Shown: piece after piece, positions 1 to 10,093 of the stretch | How the letters are laid out: each line of letters opens with the position of its first letter | How positions within the stretch are numbered: position 1 is the first letter of the stretch | NCBI RefSeq assembly: GCF_000400365.1 | Contig: NZ_BAOG01000010.1 | Location: forward strand, 1 to 64,000 | Length of the DNA stretch: 64,000 nucleotides | Direction of reading: 5' to 3' | Origin: Vibrio jasicida CAIM 1864 = LMG 25398 | GTDB taxonomy: Bacteria > Pseudomonadota > Gammaproteobacteria > Enterobacterales > Vibrionaceae | Position numbers and translations under genes: made by a program | Notes under the pieces: model-generated | What the model saw: only the letters and a program-made list of their open reading frames with translations | Databases searched by the model: none | What the model was told of the DNA's origin: nothing

Positions 1-163
1 TCCGATAGAGTATCGAACTCAGGCCTTGAAAGCCGCTTAACAGAAATGTCCAACTTTACGGGGTCACTTCATCACGTCCGGCTTTTCTGTATCTAATCCA
101 GAATCTCGTATCTTCATCCTCAAGAGCGAGGCACGTGCGAGTTGGGGATCTCATACACGCAAA

Positions 164-1192
164 CTAAGAATGCGCACTCAACTCAGTACGTTGTAAATTT
201 GCATCAATACTCTGGTCACCTTTCAGCCTTTCCCAAAGCTGGCCAAGTAAATCCAAACTACGTTCACTTGGGTAACGCTCCGTCGATTCCAACAACTGCC
301 ATTGTCCATCTTTCCCCTTCTCCGCAAAGATAAACTCGAACGATAAGTTGTTGGACATACCCAAACGTAAGTCAGTCACAATCAACGCATCGTCTTCAAT
401 ACGGTAGTTTAGGTAGTCGTGAGAGAAAGCCTTAAGCCCTTTCAATGTGTCTGGCTTGTCTTCCAATGGCCAACTCCCAAGCGGATGCGAGACAAAATCA
501 ATGTGGTCACTACCATCGAGGACTGACGCCAAACCTTCATAGTATTGGCCGTCATTCATTACGACGACGCGCCACAAAACGGTATTGAACGGTGTTGGGG
601 TGATCAGTACTTGTTGATTAGGTAAGTTCTGCGCACTCAAGTTTTGTTCCACGCGAGACGCGATCATTTGCTGCGATGCGTAACCCCAACCAAGATAAAG
701 CGTCGAAATCAACACCACGCTCTGACACCAGCGTCCGCCGCGAGTTTTGGAAAACAGAGCCACACCAATCGCCAGCAATAAGGGCAGCGTGTAAAGCGGA
801 TCGATAATAAACACGTTCCGCAGCTCAAAGTAGCCCTCAAATGGCCAAATCAACTGCGTGCCATACGTTGTCATTGCATCCAACAAAGTGTGGGTAACGA
901 ACACGCTCACGGTTAAAAAGAACACACGAGAAAGTGTCCAAAACGTATCTGGTCGCCAGCGGCAATAGAGCCAAGAAATCAGCAAAGCGAAAGGAGGCAA
1001 AACAAGTAAAGAGTGACTAAAACCACGATGCTTAATTGTGTTTTGCACGGCATCACCATAGTCCAGAATTACATCCAGATCTGGCAAGGTTCCGAGGGCA
1101 GCCCCCATTAATAGCACCTTTGCGTTGCAGCGCTTCCCTGCGATCGCGCCAGCGACGGTCGCTCCTAGTGCAGCTTGTGTGATTGAATCCAT
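164..1192 (-). CDS. YdjM-like inner-membrane metal-dependent hydrolase (DUF457)
   Basis: A 342-residue protein. Its N-terminal half is hydrophobic, with about four membrane segments. It carries the family hallmarks: an N-terminal MDSITQAALGA segment, an acidic PDLDVILDY stretch, and the HRGFSHSLL histidine motif near residues 55-63. Members of the YdjM/DUF457 family are annotated as membrane-bound metal-dependent hydrolases; E. coli YdjM is SOS-induced, but the substrate is unknown. The C-terminal half (about 200-342) looks soluble and is not recognised. It stands alone, facing away from the alginate genes. No LexA box was identified upstream. Confidence 0.8.
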   Translation of the reverse strand: MDSITQAALGATVAGAIAGKRCNAKVLLMGAALGTLPDLDVILDYGDAVQNTIKHRGFSHSLLVLPPFALLISWLYCRWRPDTFWTLSRVFFLTVSVFVTHTLLDAMTTYGTQLIWPFEGYFELRNVFIIDPLYTLPLLLAIGVALFSKTRGGRWCQSVVLISTLYLGWGYASQQMIASRVEQNLSAQNLPNQQVLITPTPFNTVLWRVVVMNDGQYYEGLASVLDGSDHIDFVSHPLGSWPLEDKPDTLKGLKAFSHDYLNYRIEDDALIVTDLRLGMSNNLSFEFIFAEKGKDGQWQLLESTERYPSERSLDLLGQLWERLKGDQSIDANLQRTELSAHS

Positions 1193-1350
1193 ATCCCGCT
1201 ATCTATACTCATTCATGACAAAGATTGATTGGTTCGAAAACTAAAACGCATTTCCATATGTGTCAAACCAGTCACCCACTTTATGTCTCTTATTTACTTA
1301 CTTTTACACACTAAGGGGCGATCAAATGTCTTTGATAGTTTGAAGGCGCT

Positions 1351-1608
1351 TTACTTAAAAAAAGCAGTCTCTTGGCGGGAGATTTTCTTGATTAACGCTT
1401 CACGTCGAAGATCTAAAATCTCATCAATCAATTTCTCTTTCGCACTAATGCCAAAGTGTTGAGCGTAATTTTTCACTTTTTCGATTTCACTCGGATGTAA
1501 ACGGTACACATCTTTCTTTAATCGCGCTTCAGCTTCGCTTTTAATAAGGCCTTGGCTCTGCAACAATTTGATGATGGCTTCATCGGTTTGATTTACTGCT
1601 CGTGTCAT
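1351..1608 (-). CDS. small conserved-looking hypothetical protein
   Basis: An 85-residue charged, probably helical protein starting MTRAVNQTDEA. The frame stays open upstream to 1689, but the start at 1608 has a GGA about 8 bases upstream and matches where the protein-like composition begins. The middle is rich in Lys, Glu and Arg, with a 'YRLHPSEIEKVKNYAQHFG' segment that could be a small DNA-binding or antitoxin-like helix set. No named family was recognised and no partner toxin lies next to it. Confidence 0.5.
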   Translation of the reverse strand: MTRAVNQTDEAIIKLLQSQGLIKSEAEARLKKDVYRLHPSEIEKVKNYAQHFGISAKEKLIDEILDLRREALIKKISRQETAFFK

Positions 1609-1689
1609 GGGGTTCCAATCTAAAAGTTTGCGTTGCCCGCCATGCTGTTGGGCTTTCAAGTCGCACAACTTATAGACCAAACATGACAA

Positions 1690-2164
1690 CGTTATTGCAG
1701 CCTAAAGTCATTTATTAGCAAAACATGAAACGAACTTACGACAAAAAGCTACTCACCAGCGACTTAAACAATTTACCGCTCTGAAGTATAAATACACACA
1801 TTCACTTCTTCCCAATAAAGAACTTTTCGCCTTTCTGCCAATTTTACTATTGAGTATAAATTCGCTCTCGATCACATAAATCATATTATATAGGTTGTTC
1901 TCTCACTCCAATCAATCACCGTCATACTATTCAAACATCCAATTTCAGAAGCAAAATCATAGTCCGAGCAGCATAGAAAGTTGGTTACATTGTCAACAAC
2001 TGGCAGTGGTCACTTTTTCGTCCATTTCAATTTCAATATTTGTGTTTTTCCCCTCCACTTCATACTTAACATAGTCAACACTACGCATATTTGTGTTATT
2101 TAAATACAAGCAATATTACTTTCTTTGTATGTCACGAAGAATGACGTTAACCATGGAGAACAAT
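1690..2164. other. intergenic region upstream of the first PL7 lyase
   Basis: AT-rich, with no convincing gene. A TTGTCAACAA inverted repeat near 1988-1998 resembles the alginate operator but has a two-base instead of a three-base spacer. A GATCACATAAATCATA stretch near 1873 has only half of a CRP site. The lyase promoter must lie here, but it was not pinpointed. Confidence 0.4.
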
Positions 2165-3508
2165 ATGAAGATCACACTCACGAATATTGTCGGTAGTGCG
2201 TTGTTACTAACAACATTTGCCTCGCACAGCGCTCAAGTGAATTTAATAAACCCAAGTTTTGAAGAGAGCTTTTCTGGCTGGACGGAATTCGACCCAACCG
2301 CCGAATCTGGCGTTGCTTACGATGGTGTAAAATCAGCAAAATTCGAAGGTGATGGAGCTCGCCTTGAGCAAACCGTTTCCGTTGTCGCCAACACCGAATA
2401 TACACTTAGTGCTTATGTGCGGGGTGATGCAAACATTGGCGTAGACGTTGGTGGAAGTACCTATAGCCAATCTGCATCCAATAGCGATTGGGCGAAAACA
2501 ACCGTCATCTTTAACTCGCAGGATTCAACCGAGATCACCATATTTGGTGAATACAATAGTGCCGAAGGACGTGTTGACCTGTTCGCACTCAACTCATCAG
2601 ACATCATTGATCCACCGACGACTTCTTTACCTATGTTTGACCTTGACCCGTCAGTGCCACCTTCCGATAACTTTGATCTACTTGATTGGAAACTGGATTT
2701 ACCTGTTGACGATAACGGTAACGCCTCTGGCGATGCACAAGAAGTAAAAGAAGATGAGTTATCAAGTGGTTACGAAAACACAGAATTCTTCTATACGGGA
2801 GACGACGGTGGCCTCGTATTTATCTCTCCAGTTGAAGGGGCAACGACATCAAGTAATACCAAATACACGCGTTCTGAAATGCGCGAAATGTTACGCCGAG
2901 GCGATACCAGTATTTCCACCACAGGTATTACCAAGAATAACTGGGTATTTGCAAGCGCTCCAGCAGATGACCAAGATGCATCAGGCGGCGTTGACGGTGT
3001 ATTAGAAGCAACTCTCGCGGTCAACGCGGTGACAACAACCGGCGATAGCAACCAAATCGGCCGAGTGATTGTTGGTCAGATCCACGCCAATAATGACGAG
3101 CCAATTCGACTTTACTATCGCTTACTACCCGGTCACAGCAAAGGTTCATTGTACTTTGCACATGAACCTAACGCAGACGCTTCTCCAGACGATGAGCAGT
3201 TCATCAACCTAATCGGCAGCTCTGCAGATGATGCCTCTGAACCTTCTGATGGTATCGCCCTTAATGAACTCTTCTTCTATCGCATTGAAGTTCAAGGGAA
3301 CCAGTTGATCGTGACAATTCAGCGAGATGACCATGAAGACGTGACGGAAACTGTCGACATGAGCACGAGTGGCTACGATGTTGGCGGTCAGTACATGTAC
3401 TTCAAGGCAGGTGTTTACAACCAAAACAACTCTGGTGACCCTACAGACTACGTACAAGCAACGTTCTACTACCTCACCAACAGCCATGAAGGATACGAGT
3501 TCCCTTAG
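2165..3508 (+). CDS. secreted alginate lyase, CBM + PL7
   Basis: A 447-residue secreted polysaccharide lyase. The start at 2165 was chosen because GGAG lies 6-9 bases upstream and a signal peptide (KITL...ASHSA, cut near residue 23) follows at once. Residues 25-145 form a CBM4/9- or CBM16-like jelly-roll beginning NLINPSFEESFSGW. An acidic linker leads to the PL7 (alginate_lyase2) domain, about 165-447. PL7 motifs are visible: RSEMREM (236-242), the QIH catalytic histidine motif (305-307) and YFKAGVYNQ (412-420). It should cut alginate outside the cell or in the periplasm by beta-elimination, feeding the oligomer uptake genes downstream. Endo-action is inferred from the family. Confidence 0.92.
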   Translation: MKITLTNIVGSALLLTTFASHSAQVNLINPSFEESFSGWTEFDPTAESGVAYDGVKSAKFEGDGARLEQTVSVVANTEYTLSAYVRGDANIGVDVGGSTYSQSASNSDWAKTTVIFNSQDSTEITIFGEYNSAEGRVDLFALNSSDIIDPPTTSLPMFDLDPSVPPSDNFDLLDWKLDLPVDDNGNASGDAQEVKEDELSSGYENTEFFYTGDDGGLVFISPVEGATTSSNTKYTRSEMREMLRRGDTSISTTGITKNNWVFASAPADDQDASGGVDGVLEATLAVNAVTTTGDSNQIGRVIVGQIHANNDEPIRLYYRLLPGHSKGSLYFAHEPNADASPDDEQFINLIGSSADDASEPSDGIALNELFFYRIEVQGNQLIVTIQRDDHEDVTETVDMSTSGYDVGGQYMYFKAGVYNQNNSGDPTDYVQATFYYLTNSHEGYEFP

Positions 3509-3521
3509 ATCTATAAAGCCA

Positions 3522-3546
3522 AGCGGAAGGTTAACTCCCTTCCGCT
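3522..3546 (+). terminator. hairpin after the PL7 gene
   Basis: A 9-bp perfect stem, AGCGGAAGG/CCTTCCGCT, with a 7-base loop, 13 bases after the stop codon. The T-tract is poor, so termination is likely but not certain. Confidence 0.45.
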
Positions 3547-3762
3547 ACTTCCCATCTTAGTGATGGCATTAGCAACAATAAAAAACGGTTTATACGTAAA
3601 ATTTATCGTGACAAATGCCACTTTATTGTCTTAGTTATAAAACTTGATTCAGCCCTCACTTTTATAACCAATATCCTTATTAAAGTTAGATCCCTCGCAC
3701 TATTCTCTTGATTCACAAGTGATCTGACCATCATTTAATCGTTTCGTACGTTTCGCACTCAC

Positions 3763-3773
3763 TTGTCATACAA
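3763..3773. promoter_or_regulatory. TTGT-N3-ACAA operator upstream of the tctCBA group
   Basis: Perfect TTGTCATACAA, 45 bases before the start codon of the GlcG-like gene. The same 11-mer recurs at 25934 and 44156 in the alginate locus, and its reverse complement at 51103. Binding by the GntR regulators at 33.8 and 35.8 kb is inferred. Confidence 0.6.
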
Positions 3774-3818
3774 TATCATTTATTTTGCAAGTTCAGGTAA
3801 GAACATCAAAAGGAATCA

Positions 3819-4295
3819 ATGATGAAAAGTCATGTTGAAATTGCCATGGATGCTGTCGAGTTAGTCAAGCCATCCATAGAACGATTATTCGAACGAACCA
3901 ATCGAAAAGAACTTCATATCGTGGTGATGGATCCTAGAGTCAAACCGTGGGAAGCGTCTTTTACTGATGCCGTTCTCTATGAAACATCTCTGGGACAACC
4001 ACAAGAATGGACCATTCCATTTGATGAGTTCGCAAGAAACAAAGCACAACAAGCGTGGCGCAACGGCCGCCCTAATATTCATAACCAAACCACCCAAACG
4101 TCTTCCCTACAAGAAAACGATTTGCTGTTCTTCGGCTCATTTGTACATGGCGACGTCGTCGTTGCGTGCAGTGGTGTCGAGCAATGGTATGACATGCTCA
4201 TAAGCGGCTGGATTGCCGTCGCGTTTGAGCAGCTCTGCATGAGCGAATATCAAAACAATAAAACAAACCACCCTACACAAGCATACAAAAACTAA
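3819..4295 (+). CDS. GlcG/HbpS-like small protein at head of the tctCBA group
   Basis: 158 residues, no signal peptide. The pattern of a helix, then LHIVVMDP, an A-x-KA-x-x-A...GRP segment, FFGSFVHGDVVVACSG, and a C-terminal helix resembles the GlcG/HbpS (DUF336) fold, but the match is weak and the function is unknown. It starts 45 bases after a perfect TTGTCATACAA operator and ends 22 bases before tctC, so it is probably the first gene of the transporter operon. Such small proteins often accompany carboxylic-acid catabolic genes. A second ATG three bases downstream (3822) is equally possible. Confidence 0.5.
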   Translation: MMKSHVEIAMDAVELVKPSIERLFERTNRKELHIVVMDPRVKPWEASFTDAVLYETSLGQPQEWTIPFDEFARNKAQQAWRNGRPNIHNQTTQTSSLQENDLLFFGSFVHGDVVVACSGVEQWYDMLISGWIAVAFEQLCMSEYQNNKTNHPTQAYKN

Positions 4296-4317
4296 CGGAA
4301 ACAAAAGGTCGATTATT

Positions 4318-5244
4318 ATGAACAAGCTTCTTAAATCTCTACTTGTCGCCGCTGGCATCATGGCCTCTGCAACGGCTATTGCCGCGGATTATCCAACGAA
4401 AAACATCCGTCTTATTGTTCCGTTTGGTGCAGGCGGTGGTACAGACGCCGTCGGTCGAACTCTGGCTAACTCCGCAAAAGATGTACTAGGACAAAACATC
4501 GCTGTAATGAACCGCACTGGAGGCGCTGGCGCGGTGGGCATGAGTTTTGGTGCGCAGCAGCGTCCAGATGGGTACACGCTTACGGTTGTCACTCGTGAAA
4601 TCGCTTCTCTCCCTCAAATGGGTTTAATGCGACATGATGCGAGCGACTTTAAACTGATTCGAATGGTTAACCTCGATCCTGCCGTGGTTCTGGTTCATAA
4701 AGACAGCCCTTTCAACACCATCAATGACCTGATCGCCGAAGCGAAAAAAGGCGAAGGTAAAGTGAAGTTTGCCTCGACTGCGGCGCCAAACTTCTACCTG
4801 ATGGCATTAGAGCAGAACCAAGGAATCAAACTTAACGCCATTCCATACAACGGTGCATCGGAAGCGATTCCCGCGGTACTTGGTAAACACACAGACGTCA
4901 CCATGGTAACGCCAGGAGAAGCCATTGCTCAGTTGCGTTCAGGTCAATTAAAAGCATTGGGCGTCATGTCAGACGAACGCATTGAATACATCGCCGATGT
5001 TCCGACATTAAAAGAGCAAGGTGTTGATGTCGTCACTGGTACATGGCGTGGTATTGGCGCACCAAAGAACACGCCAGATGAAGTTATTGAAACGCTGGGT
5101 AAAGCCTTTGATGAAGCAATGGCATCGGCAGAGTTCAAAGAGTTTATGGAAAAAGGCGCAATGTCGATTCACAACATGGATGCAGAAGCGTTTACCAAGT
5201 TTGTTGATGAAGACAGCAAAGCACTCGCAAAACTAATTCAGTAA
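4318..5244 (+). CDS. tctC: TctC/Bug-family periplasmic solute-binding protein
   Basis: 308 residues with a clear signal peptide (cleavage after IAAA, about residue 22), then the Bug/TctC opening YPTKNIRLIVPFGAGGGTDA. It is the periplasmic binding component of a tripartite tricarboxylate transporter (TTT). Known ligands of the family are citrate and other carboxylates; this one's ligand cannot be read from the sequence. It lies in a same-strand group with a GlcG-like gene upstream and TctB and TctA downstream. The operator at 3763 suggests control with the alginate regulon, so a uronate or keto-acid from alginate breakdown is a candidate ligand (inference). Confidence 0.9.
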   Translation: MNKLLKSLLVAAGIMASATAIAADYPTKNIRLIVPFGAGGGTDAVGRTLANSAKDVLGQNIAVMNRTGGAGAVGMSFGAQQRPDGYTLTVVTREIASLPQMGLMRHDASDFKLIRMVNLDPAVVLVHKDSPFNTINDLIAEAKKGEGKVKFASTAAPNFYLMALEQNQGIKLNAIPYNGASEAIPAVLGKHTDVTMVTPGEAIAQLRSGQLKALGVMSDERIEYIADVPTLKEQGVDVVTGTWRGIGAPKNTPDEVIETLGKAFDEAMASAEFKEFMEKGAMSIHNMDAEAFTKFVDEDSKALAKLIQ

Positions 5245-5301
5245 GTGATGTTTTAAGCGAAGAGCATCACCACGATGCTCTTCGTGTTGAGGAGAATCAG
5301 C

Positions 5302-5817
5302 ATGAGTCAAAACAGCCTACAACAAAGCGGCTCGCAGCCCACAGAACCCATTCAAAACCAACCGTCATCAAAACTGGATAGAGAGATCTTTTTCCCGCTT
5401 TTGATGATCGTCATTAGCAGCATCGTACTTGTGCTCATCAGCCAATTCGATGAACCGCACTACCAAGACGCCAGCGTTAACGCCCAATTCTTCCCTAGTG
5501 CTATCGCAATTGCACAAATCGTCATTTGCATCGCTCTTATCGTCCAACGAAAGCTAAAAGCATCCGTTCAACAGCCTGCCGTTCCCGTGTTTTCAAAAAT
5601 GGCAATATTTGGCATCGGCTTTCTCGTGACTTATGCGCTGCTGATTCATATCGTCGGTTATTTGATCGCAAGCTTAATCGCGTTCACCGCTTACTTGGTC
5701 TTTTTCAAAGTCAAAAAACCGCTGTATTACCTTATTGCTTGGTGTTTTGTATTTGGGGTGTATTACCTATTTGGAGAGGTGTTTTACATCGCTCTACCCC
5801 AAGGCTTGTACTATTAA
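5302..5817 (+). CDS. tctB: TctB-family small membrane subunit
   Basis: 171 residues with four predicted membrane segments after a polar N-terminus; it ends GEVFYIALPQGLYY, typical of TctB. The start at 5302 was chosen because GAGGAG lies just upstream; an earlier in-frame ATG at 5275 sits in a hairpin-like repeat (AGAGCATC...GATGCTCT) and lacks a ribosome site. It is the small integral-membrane subunit of the TTT transporter and pairs with TctA, whose start codon is 9 bases after this stop. Confidence 0.85.
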   Translation: MSQNSLQQSGSQPTEPIQNQPSSKLDREIFFPLLMIVISSIVLVLISQFDEPHYQDASVNAQFFPSAIAIAQIVICIALIVQRKLKASVQQPAVPVFSKMAIFGIGFLVTYALLIHIVGYLIASLIAFTAYLVFFKVKKPLYYLIAWCFVFGVYYLFGEVFYIALPQGLYY

Positions 5818-5826
5818 GGAGAGGCT

Positions 5827-7317
5827 ATGTTTGAACACTTACTCAATGGCCTACTAACCGCATTTAGCCCAGAAGTATTGCCCATCTTAATTTTCGGTGT
5901 TGTCGGTGGAATCATCTTGGGCGCACTACCCGGACTGACGGCTACAATGGGCGTGGCGATTCTATTGCCTTTTACCTTTGGTATGGATTCCACACCGGCA
6001 CTGGTGATGCTTATTGGCGTCTATATCGGTGGTATTTACGGAGGCTCGATTGCCGCCATTCTATTAAAGACACCGGGTACTCCGGCTTCAGCCGCGACGG
6101 TACTCGATGGACACACCTTAGCAGCAAAAGGACAAGCCGCTCGCGCGCTCAGTATTTCTGCGGTGGCCTCGTTCGTCGGCGGACTACTGAGTACGATTGT
6201 CTTAATTGCCATCTCCCCGCTTTTGGCAAACTTTGCACTACGCTTTAACGCGCCCGAGTACTTTGCGCTCGCTCTGTTTGGCCTAACCATTATTGTTAGC
6301 GTTTCTTCTCAAAACATTTTGAAAGGCTTGTTGGCTGGTAGCATTGGTTTATTGGTGTCGACGGTCGGTCTTGACCCTATCAGTAGCGTTCCGCGCTTCA
6401 CATTTGGAATGATGGATCTTTATAGCGGCATCAATGTTATTCCGGTGCTTATTGGCTTGTTTGCCTTGTCAGAAGCCATTAATCAGATCGAGAAGATCAT
6501 CAATGAAAAGCATGCAGAAGTACCAACATTTGATCGTAAAATCTTAAGCAAAAAAGACCTTAAGACGATCCTGCCTACAGCCACTAAAAGCGGCCTGATT
6601 GGCACTGCGATTGGCTCTGTACCCGGTGCTGGTGCAGATGTCTCGGCTTTTGTTTGCTACAACGAAGCCAAACGTTCAGCGAAAAAACCGGAAGAGTTTG
6701 GTAAGGGTTCACTTCATGGATTGGCTGCTGCTGAATCAGGCAACAACGGCGTAACCGGTGGCTCATTAGTACCTTTGCTCACACTGGGTGTTCCGGGTGA
6801 TGCCGTTGCGGCAGTCTTGTTGGGCGCACTTATTGTGCAAGGTTTAACGCCAGGGCCTCTGTTGTTTAGCCAAAGCCCTGAGGTGGTTTATGGCGTCTTT
6901 AGTTCGATGTTGGTCGCTAATATCGTCATGCTGTTGGTTGGCTTACTTGGTATTCGTTTCTTCTGTCGCATCATCGAAGTTCCGAAAATACTGATGATTC
7001 CAATCATCATCTTCCTGTCTGTTGTTGGTGCTTATGCGATTAACAACTCCATGTTTGATGTCGGCATCGCTATCGCGTTTGGTTTACTGGGCTTCGCCCT
7101 CGGCAAGATGGACATTCCATCCTCACCAATACTGTTGGCCATCATTCTAGGGCCTATGGCAGAAACCAACTTACGCAAAGCCTTACTCATGTACGACAAC
7201 TCGTGGTCATTCTTATATGAACGACCAATCGCACTTGCCTTCGTGTTGCTAGCGATCTTCTCGGTTTACTCAACATTAAAGATGAAGAAGAAAGCCAAAC
7301 CCCAAGCCGCAACCTAG
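5827..7317 (+). CDS. tctA: TctA-family large membrane subunit
   Basis: 496 residues, about 10-12 membrane segments. Characteristic TctA glycine-rich motifs are present: GALPGLTATMGVAILLPFT near the N-terminus, YGGSIAAILLKTPGTP, and the second-half repeat GSVPGAGADVSAFVCY...SGNNGVTGGSLVPLL. It is the permease subunit of the TTT system, cation-coupled and ATP-independent. It has AAGGAGAGG immediately upstream and follows tctB by 9 bases. A strong hairpin follows at 7350, so it is the last gene of the operon. Confidence 0.93.
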   Translation: MFEHLLNGLLTAFSPEVLPILIFGVVGGIILGALPGLTATMGVAILLPFTFGMDSTPALVMLIGVYIGGIYGGSIAAILLKTPGTPASAATVLDGHTLAAKGQAARALSISAVASFVGGLLSTIVLIAISPLLANFALRFNAPEYFALALFGLTIIVSVSSQNILKGLLAGSIGLLVSTVGLDPISSVPRFTFGMMDLYSGINVIPVLIGLFALSEAINQIEKIINEKHAEVPTFDRKILSKKDLKTILPTATKSGLIGTAIGSVPGAGADVSAFVCYNEAKRSAKKPEEFGKGSLHGLAAAESGNNGVTGGSLVPLLTLGVPGDAVAAVLLGALIVQGLTPGPLLFSQSPEVVYGVFSSMLVANIVMLLVGLLGIRFFCRIIEVPKILMIPIIIFLSVVGAYAINNSMFDVGIAIAFGLLGFALGKMDIPSSPILLAIILGPMAETNLRKALLMYDNSWSFLYERPIALAFVLLAIFSVYSTLKMKKKAKPQAAT

Positions 7318-7349
7318 AAAAGGTTACGTAACGACTAACACACAGCAAA

Positions 7350-7380
7350 AAGCCGGACTCTGATGTCCGGCTTTGGTTTT
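7350..7380. terminator. terminator between tctA and the collagenase gene
   Basis: AAGCCGGAC/GTCCGGCTT stem with a six-base loop, followed by TTGGTTTT and preceded by AAAA. It can serve the convergent transcripts of tctA and the collagenase. Confidence 0.75.
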
Positions 7381-7407
7381 ATGAGGGTTTGATTTCGGTA
7401 CGGCGAG

Positions 7408-9858
7408 TTAGTAGAAGTAAACCAACATCTCGACCTCATCCCCTTGCTGCTCAGCATTTAAAGAGAAATGGACATAGCCTTCTTCTGTCACTGGGATTTG
7501 CAGGTATTCATTGCTTCCCCAGTAGTTTGATGCGTATTCGTGTTGCCCTACTGTTGGCCAATACGCTTTACTCGCATACAGATCAACGTTGCCATTGCCT
7601 GCATTACCGTTTATGTCGGTTAGCCACACTCGCACCTCTTGCACGCCTTGCGGAACGTAAACCGCTGCGTAACGCTGTTGGTGCTCCGTTAAGGTTTGCG
7701 CTTGGCCAGATTCCAATACCACTGGGGTTAAGTCATCTTGCTCTTGTGCTGGCGGTGTTGGGGTTTCTGTCACTAATGACGCCTGTAATGTCACGTCATT
7801 AAAGTCCGAACGACCCGCAATGCTGATGTAGTAACGACCCAGCTTGATATAACCCGATTGCTCCGGCTCAAACGTCACTAACTCGTTGCTGCCATCGCCA
7901 TATTGGCTGAACTCAAAGTCATAGTAATGGGCTTCTTTCTCAAAGCTCATGTACAAATCGGCATCGCCTTGGCTTTTGCCATGAATCGCCACGTCAAAGT
8001 GAGTAGTGTTCTCTGGCACATCCACATAGAACAATTGCTCGCTGTATGCTGCGCCACTGAGCACCACACTCTGATTTGCTGCGAGTTGCGTTACTTGATC
8101 AGAAGGCTCGGTCGGCTCACCCGGATTTGGGTCTGGGTTCGGATCAGGCTGCTGTGGTTCACTAGAGACTGAATCTAACCAACGGTCAAACTCACCATTG
8201 TATTGCTGACCCAACAATTGAACTTGCTTTGCCCACTCAGCAAACTGACCAGAACGAGAAAGCGCCAGTAAGCTATCCACTTCTTGCGGATGCTCTTCCA
8301 ACATAAAGCGAACTGCTAAGTAGCCCCAACGATAAACTCGATTGGTATCGTGAGAGTAAGTGGTTGCCAACACGTCCGATAGGCTCATCTTGCCATCGGC
8401 AATCAGCCCAATCGCCGCGTCGTAACCTTGCTTGTAATGCATGTACTCAGCAAAGCCATCTAGCCACCAAACAATGTAACCATGTGCCAAGTTATCGCTG
8501 AATGAGCCATATTGGTTGAATCGTGCATCTAGGTAATGAGTGTATTCATGCTCTAGATTGAGAATAGAAAGCGCCTCACCATTGTCATAGCGGTAAGCGA
8601 CAAAGCGCGCTACGTTGCCTGCTTGTGCCGGATTACCCTCAAGATACTGACCGCCGTTATCCGTCGTGTTACCAAACAAGAAAGACGAGTAATCCACGTA
8701 GCTGCCGTTGTTCGCAAACACGGCGACTTCTACTCGCTCATTGTTGTCGTCCGCCACAGGTTGATGCCCTGTGTTTGCCACTTGGTGGAAGTCGGCCTCT
8801 TTTGCGGCTAAAACCTCACAAGCTTCAATAGATTGGGCTTGGGTTAAATCTTGGGAACGGATGATGGCCGGACCATCACACTCATGACGATTCGGTAGCA
8901 CACGGGCCGCTAAATCACGCTTAGCTTGATCTAAATCCAGACCATTTAAGCCTTCTGGCGCGAAGTAGCTCATCATCTCGACTGCGGCTAGCCAAAGTTT
9001 ATCGTGTTCACTACCAAGCGGGTTTTGCTCCATCACTTGTTGCATCACACGCAACGATTTCTCTTTGGTTGCTTGGTTTGGGCTGGCTAGTAAACGTCCG
9101 GTTTCGCGAACGGCGTTGTAAACCAAGAAGCTCGCATCCGTATCCAATGCCCAAGCATTATCACGAGCAAATGCTGCTAACGTATCGATGTGTTGTGTAT
9201 GGCTTGCCATGTATTGGTAAAAATCATCTCGCGAAGCATGGCCAGCCATTGCACGGAAAAGGTTATTCAACCCATCGACCCACTGTGTATCTTGCGCCGT
9301 TTCGCGATTGAAGTGACGCAATGCCGCAAGTTGTGCTTCCATCGTTAGAGGAAGTTGCTTCACATTGTCGACCATCAACGTCAGGCTTTTCATCGCTCCT
9401 ACTTGCTCGCGTCCTTGGTCTAGCGCGTGTGGATTCGCTAAGAACGCATTAATCGATTGAGCAAAACGTTGGCCTAATGTCTCAGAGAAATCCGGCTGTT
9501 GCGCGTTGTAACGAACGTAATAAGCCGCGCGGACAAACTCACCAAGGTTTTCGAGTTTGCGCGCTTGTTCTGCCTCACCACGGTAACTTGCAATGGCTTG
9601 GTTTAACGCGATTTGAATACGGCTTAAGCTCGCTTCACTGTAGATATCGTTCAGTGAATCAGCAGGTGCGGAGAACCAAGCGCCATAGCAATGATGACTC
9701 GCTTCAGAAACAGCCAAAGCAAGATCAGACGCCTGTTGAAGATCAGGAATATCGCACTGCTCTTGTGCGAATGAGAAACTGGAAACACTGGCAAGCATGC
9801 AAGCTAGCGCCAAGCGATGACGTGGGAATAGACGGGTATGAGACATAACGACACTCAT
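7408..9858 (-). CDS. secreted M9A collagenase (Vibrio collagenase type)
   Basis: 816 residues with a signal peptide (about 1-31, ending SFSFAQ). The N-terminal activator-like helical part (about 35-330) is followed by the peptidase domain with the zinc motif HEYTH (437-441) and the third-ligand Glu in WLDGFAEYM (about 471). An Asp/Pro-rich linker ([12 protein letters not shown]) leads to two tandem PPC-type C-terminal domains (about 590-690 and 715-816). Length and order match Vibrio M9A collagenases. It should degrade native collagen outside the cell. An alternative start at 9846 is possible; neither has a strong ribosome site. Monocistronic. Confidence 0.93.
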   Translation of the reverse strand: MSVVMSHTRLFPRHRLALACMLASVSSFSFAQEQCDIPDLQQASDLALAVSEASHHCYGAWFSAPADSLNDIYSEASLSRIQIALNQAIASYRGEAEQARKLENLGEFVRAAYYVRYNAQQPDFSETLGQRFAQSINAFLANPHALDQGREQVGAMKSLTLMVDNVKQLPLTMEAQLAALRHFNRETAQDTQWVDGLNNLFRAMAGHASRDDFYQYMASHTQHIDTLAAFARDNAWALDTDASFLVYNAVRETGRLLASPNQATKEKSLRVMQQVMEQNPLGSEHDKLWLAAVEMMSYFAPEGLNGLDLDQAKRDLAARVLPNRHECDGPAIIRSQDLTQAQSIEACEVLAAKEADFHQVANTGHQPVADDNNERVEVAVFANNGSYVDYSSFLFGNTTDNGGQYLEGNPAQAGNVARFVAYRYDNGEALSILNLEHEYTHYLDARFNQYGSFSDNLAHGYIVWWLDGFAEYMHYKQGYDAAIGLIADGKMSLSDVLATTYSHDTNRVYRWGYLAVRFMLEEHPQEVDSLLALSRSGQFAEWAKQVQLLGQQYNGEFDRWLDSVSSEPQQPDPNPDPNPGEPTEPSDQVTQLAANQSVVLSGAAYSEQLFYVDVPENTTHFDVAIHGKSQGDADLYMSFEKEAHYYDFEFSQYGDGSNELVTFEPEQSGYIKLGRYYISIAGRSDFNDVTLQASLVTETPTPPAQEQDDLTPVVLESGQAQTLTEHQQRYAAVYVPQGVQEVRVWLTDINGNAGNGNVDLYASKAYWPTVGQHEYASNYWGSNEYLQIPVTEEGYVHFSLNAEQQGDEVEMLVYFY

Positions 9859-10063
9859 TGATTAGTTATATATTTGAGGGCGCTGTTATATTCCTTACAA
9901 TCAATACGGAGAACTGAGTTGCATAAAATTTATGAAGCCAGTTCAGGAAATAGAATTTATACTCTAATTTATAAACCAATTACCAAATTTGCAGATTATC
10001 TCTCTCCGAAAACGTTCCACAACTGATTGAAATATCAAAGATAAGGTCTGTTAATTAGAAAGA

Positions 10064-10091
10064 AAAAAGCCAGACATGTGTCTGGCTTTTA
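10064..10091. terminator. terminator after the GFA-family gene
   Basis: AAAAGCCAGACA/TGTCTGGCTTTT symmetrical hairpin between the collagenase promoter region and the stop of the minus-strand GFA gene, with T-tracts on both strands. Confidence 0.7.
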
Positions 10092-10093
10092 GG

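Noticed and set aside
1..163. Possible end of an upstream gene at the window edge
   Set aside because: No open frame with protein-like composition or stop context could be supported in 163 bases.
1988..1998. TTGTCAACAA as an alginate operator before the first PL7 gene
   Set aside because: The spacer is two bases instead of three and it is about 165 bases from the start, so it was not counted with the other sites.
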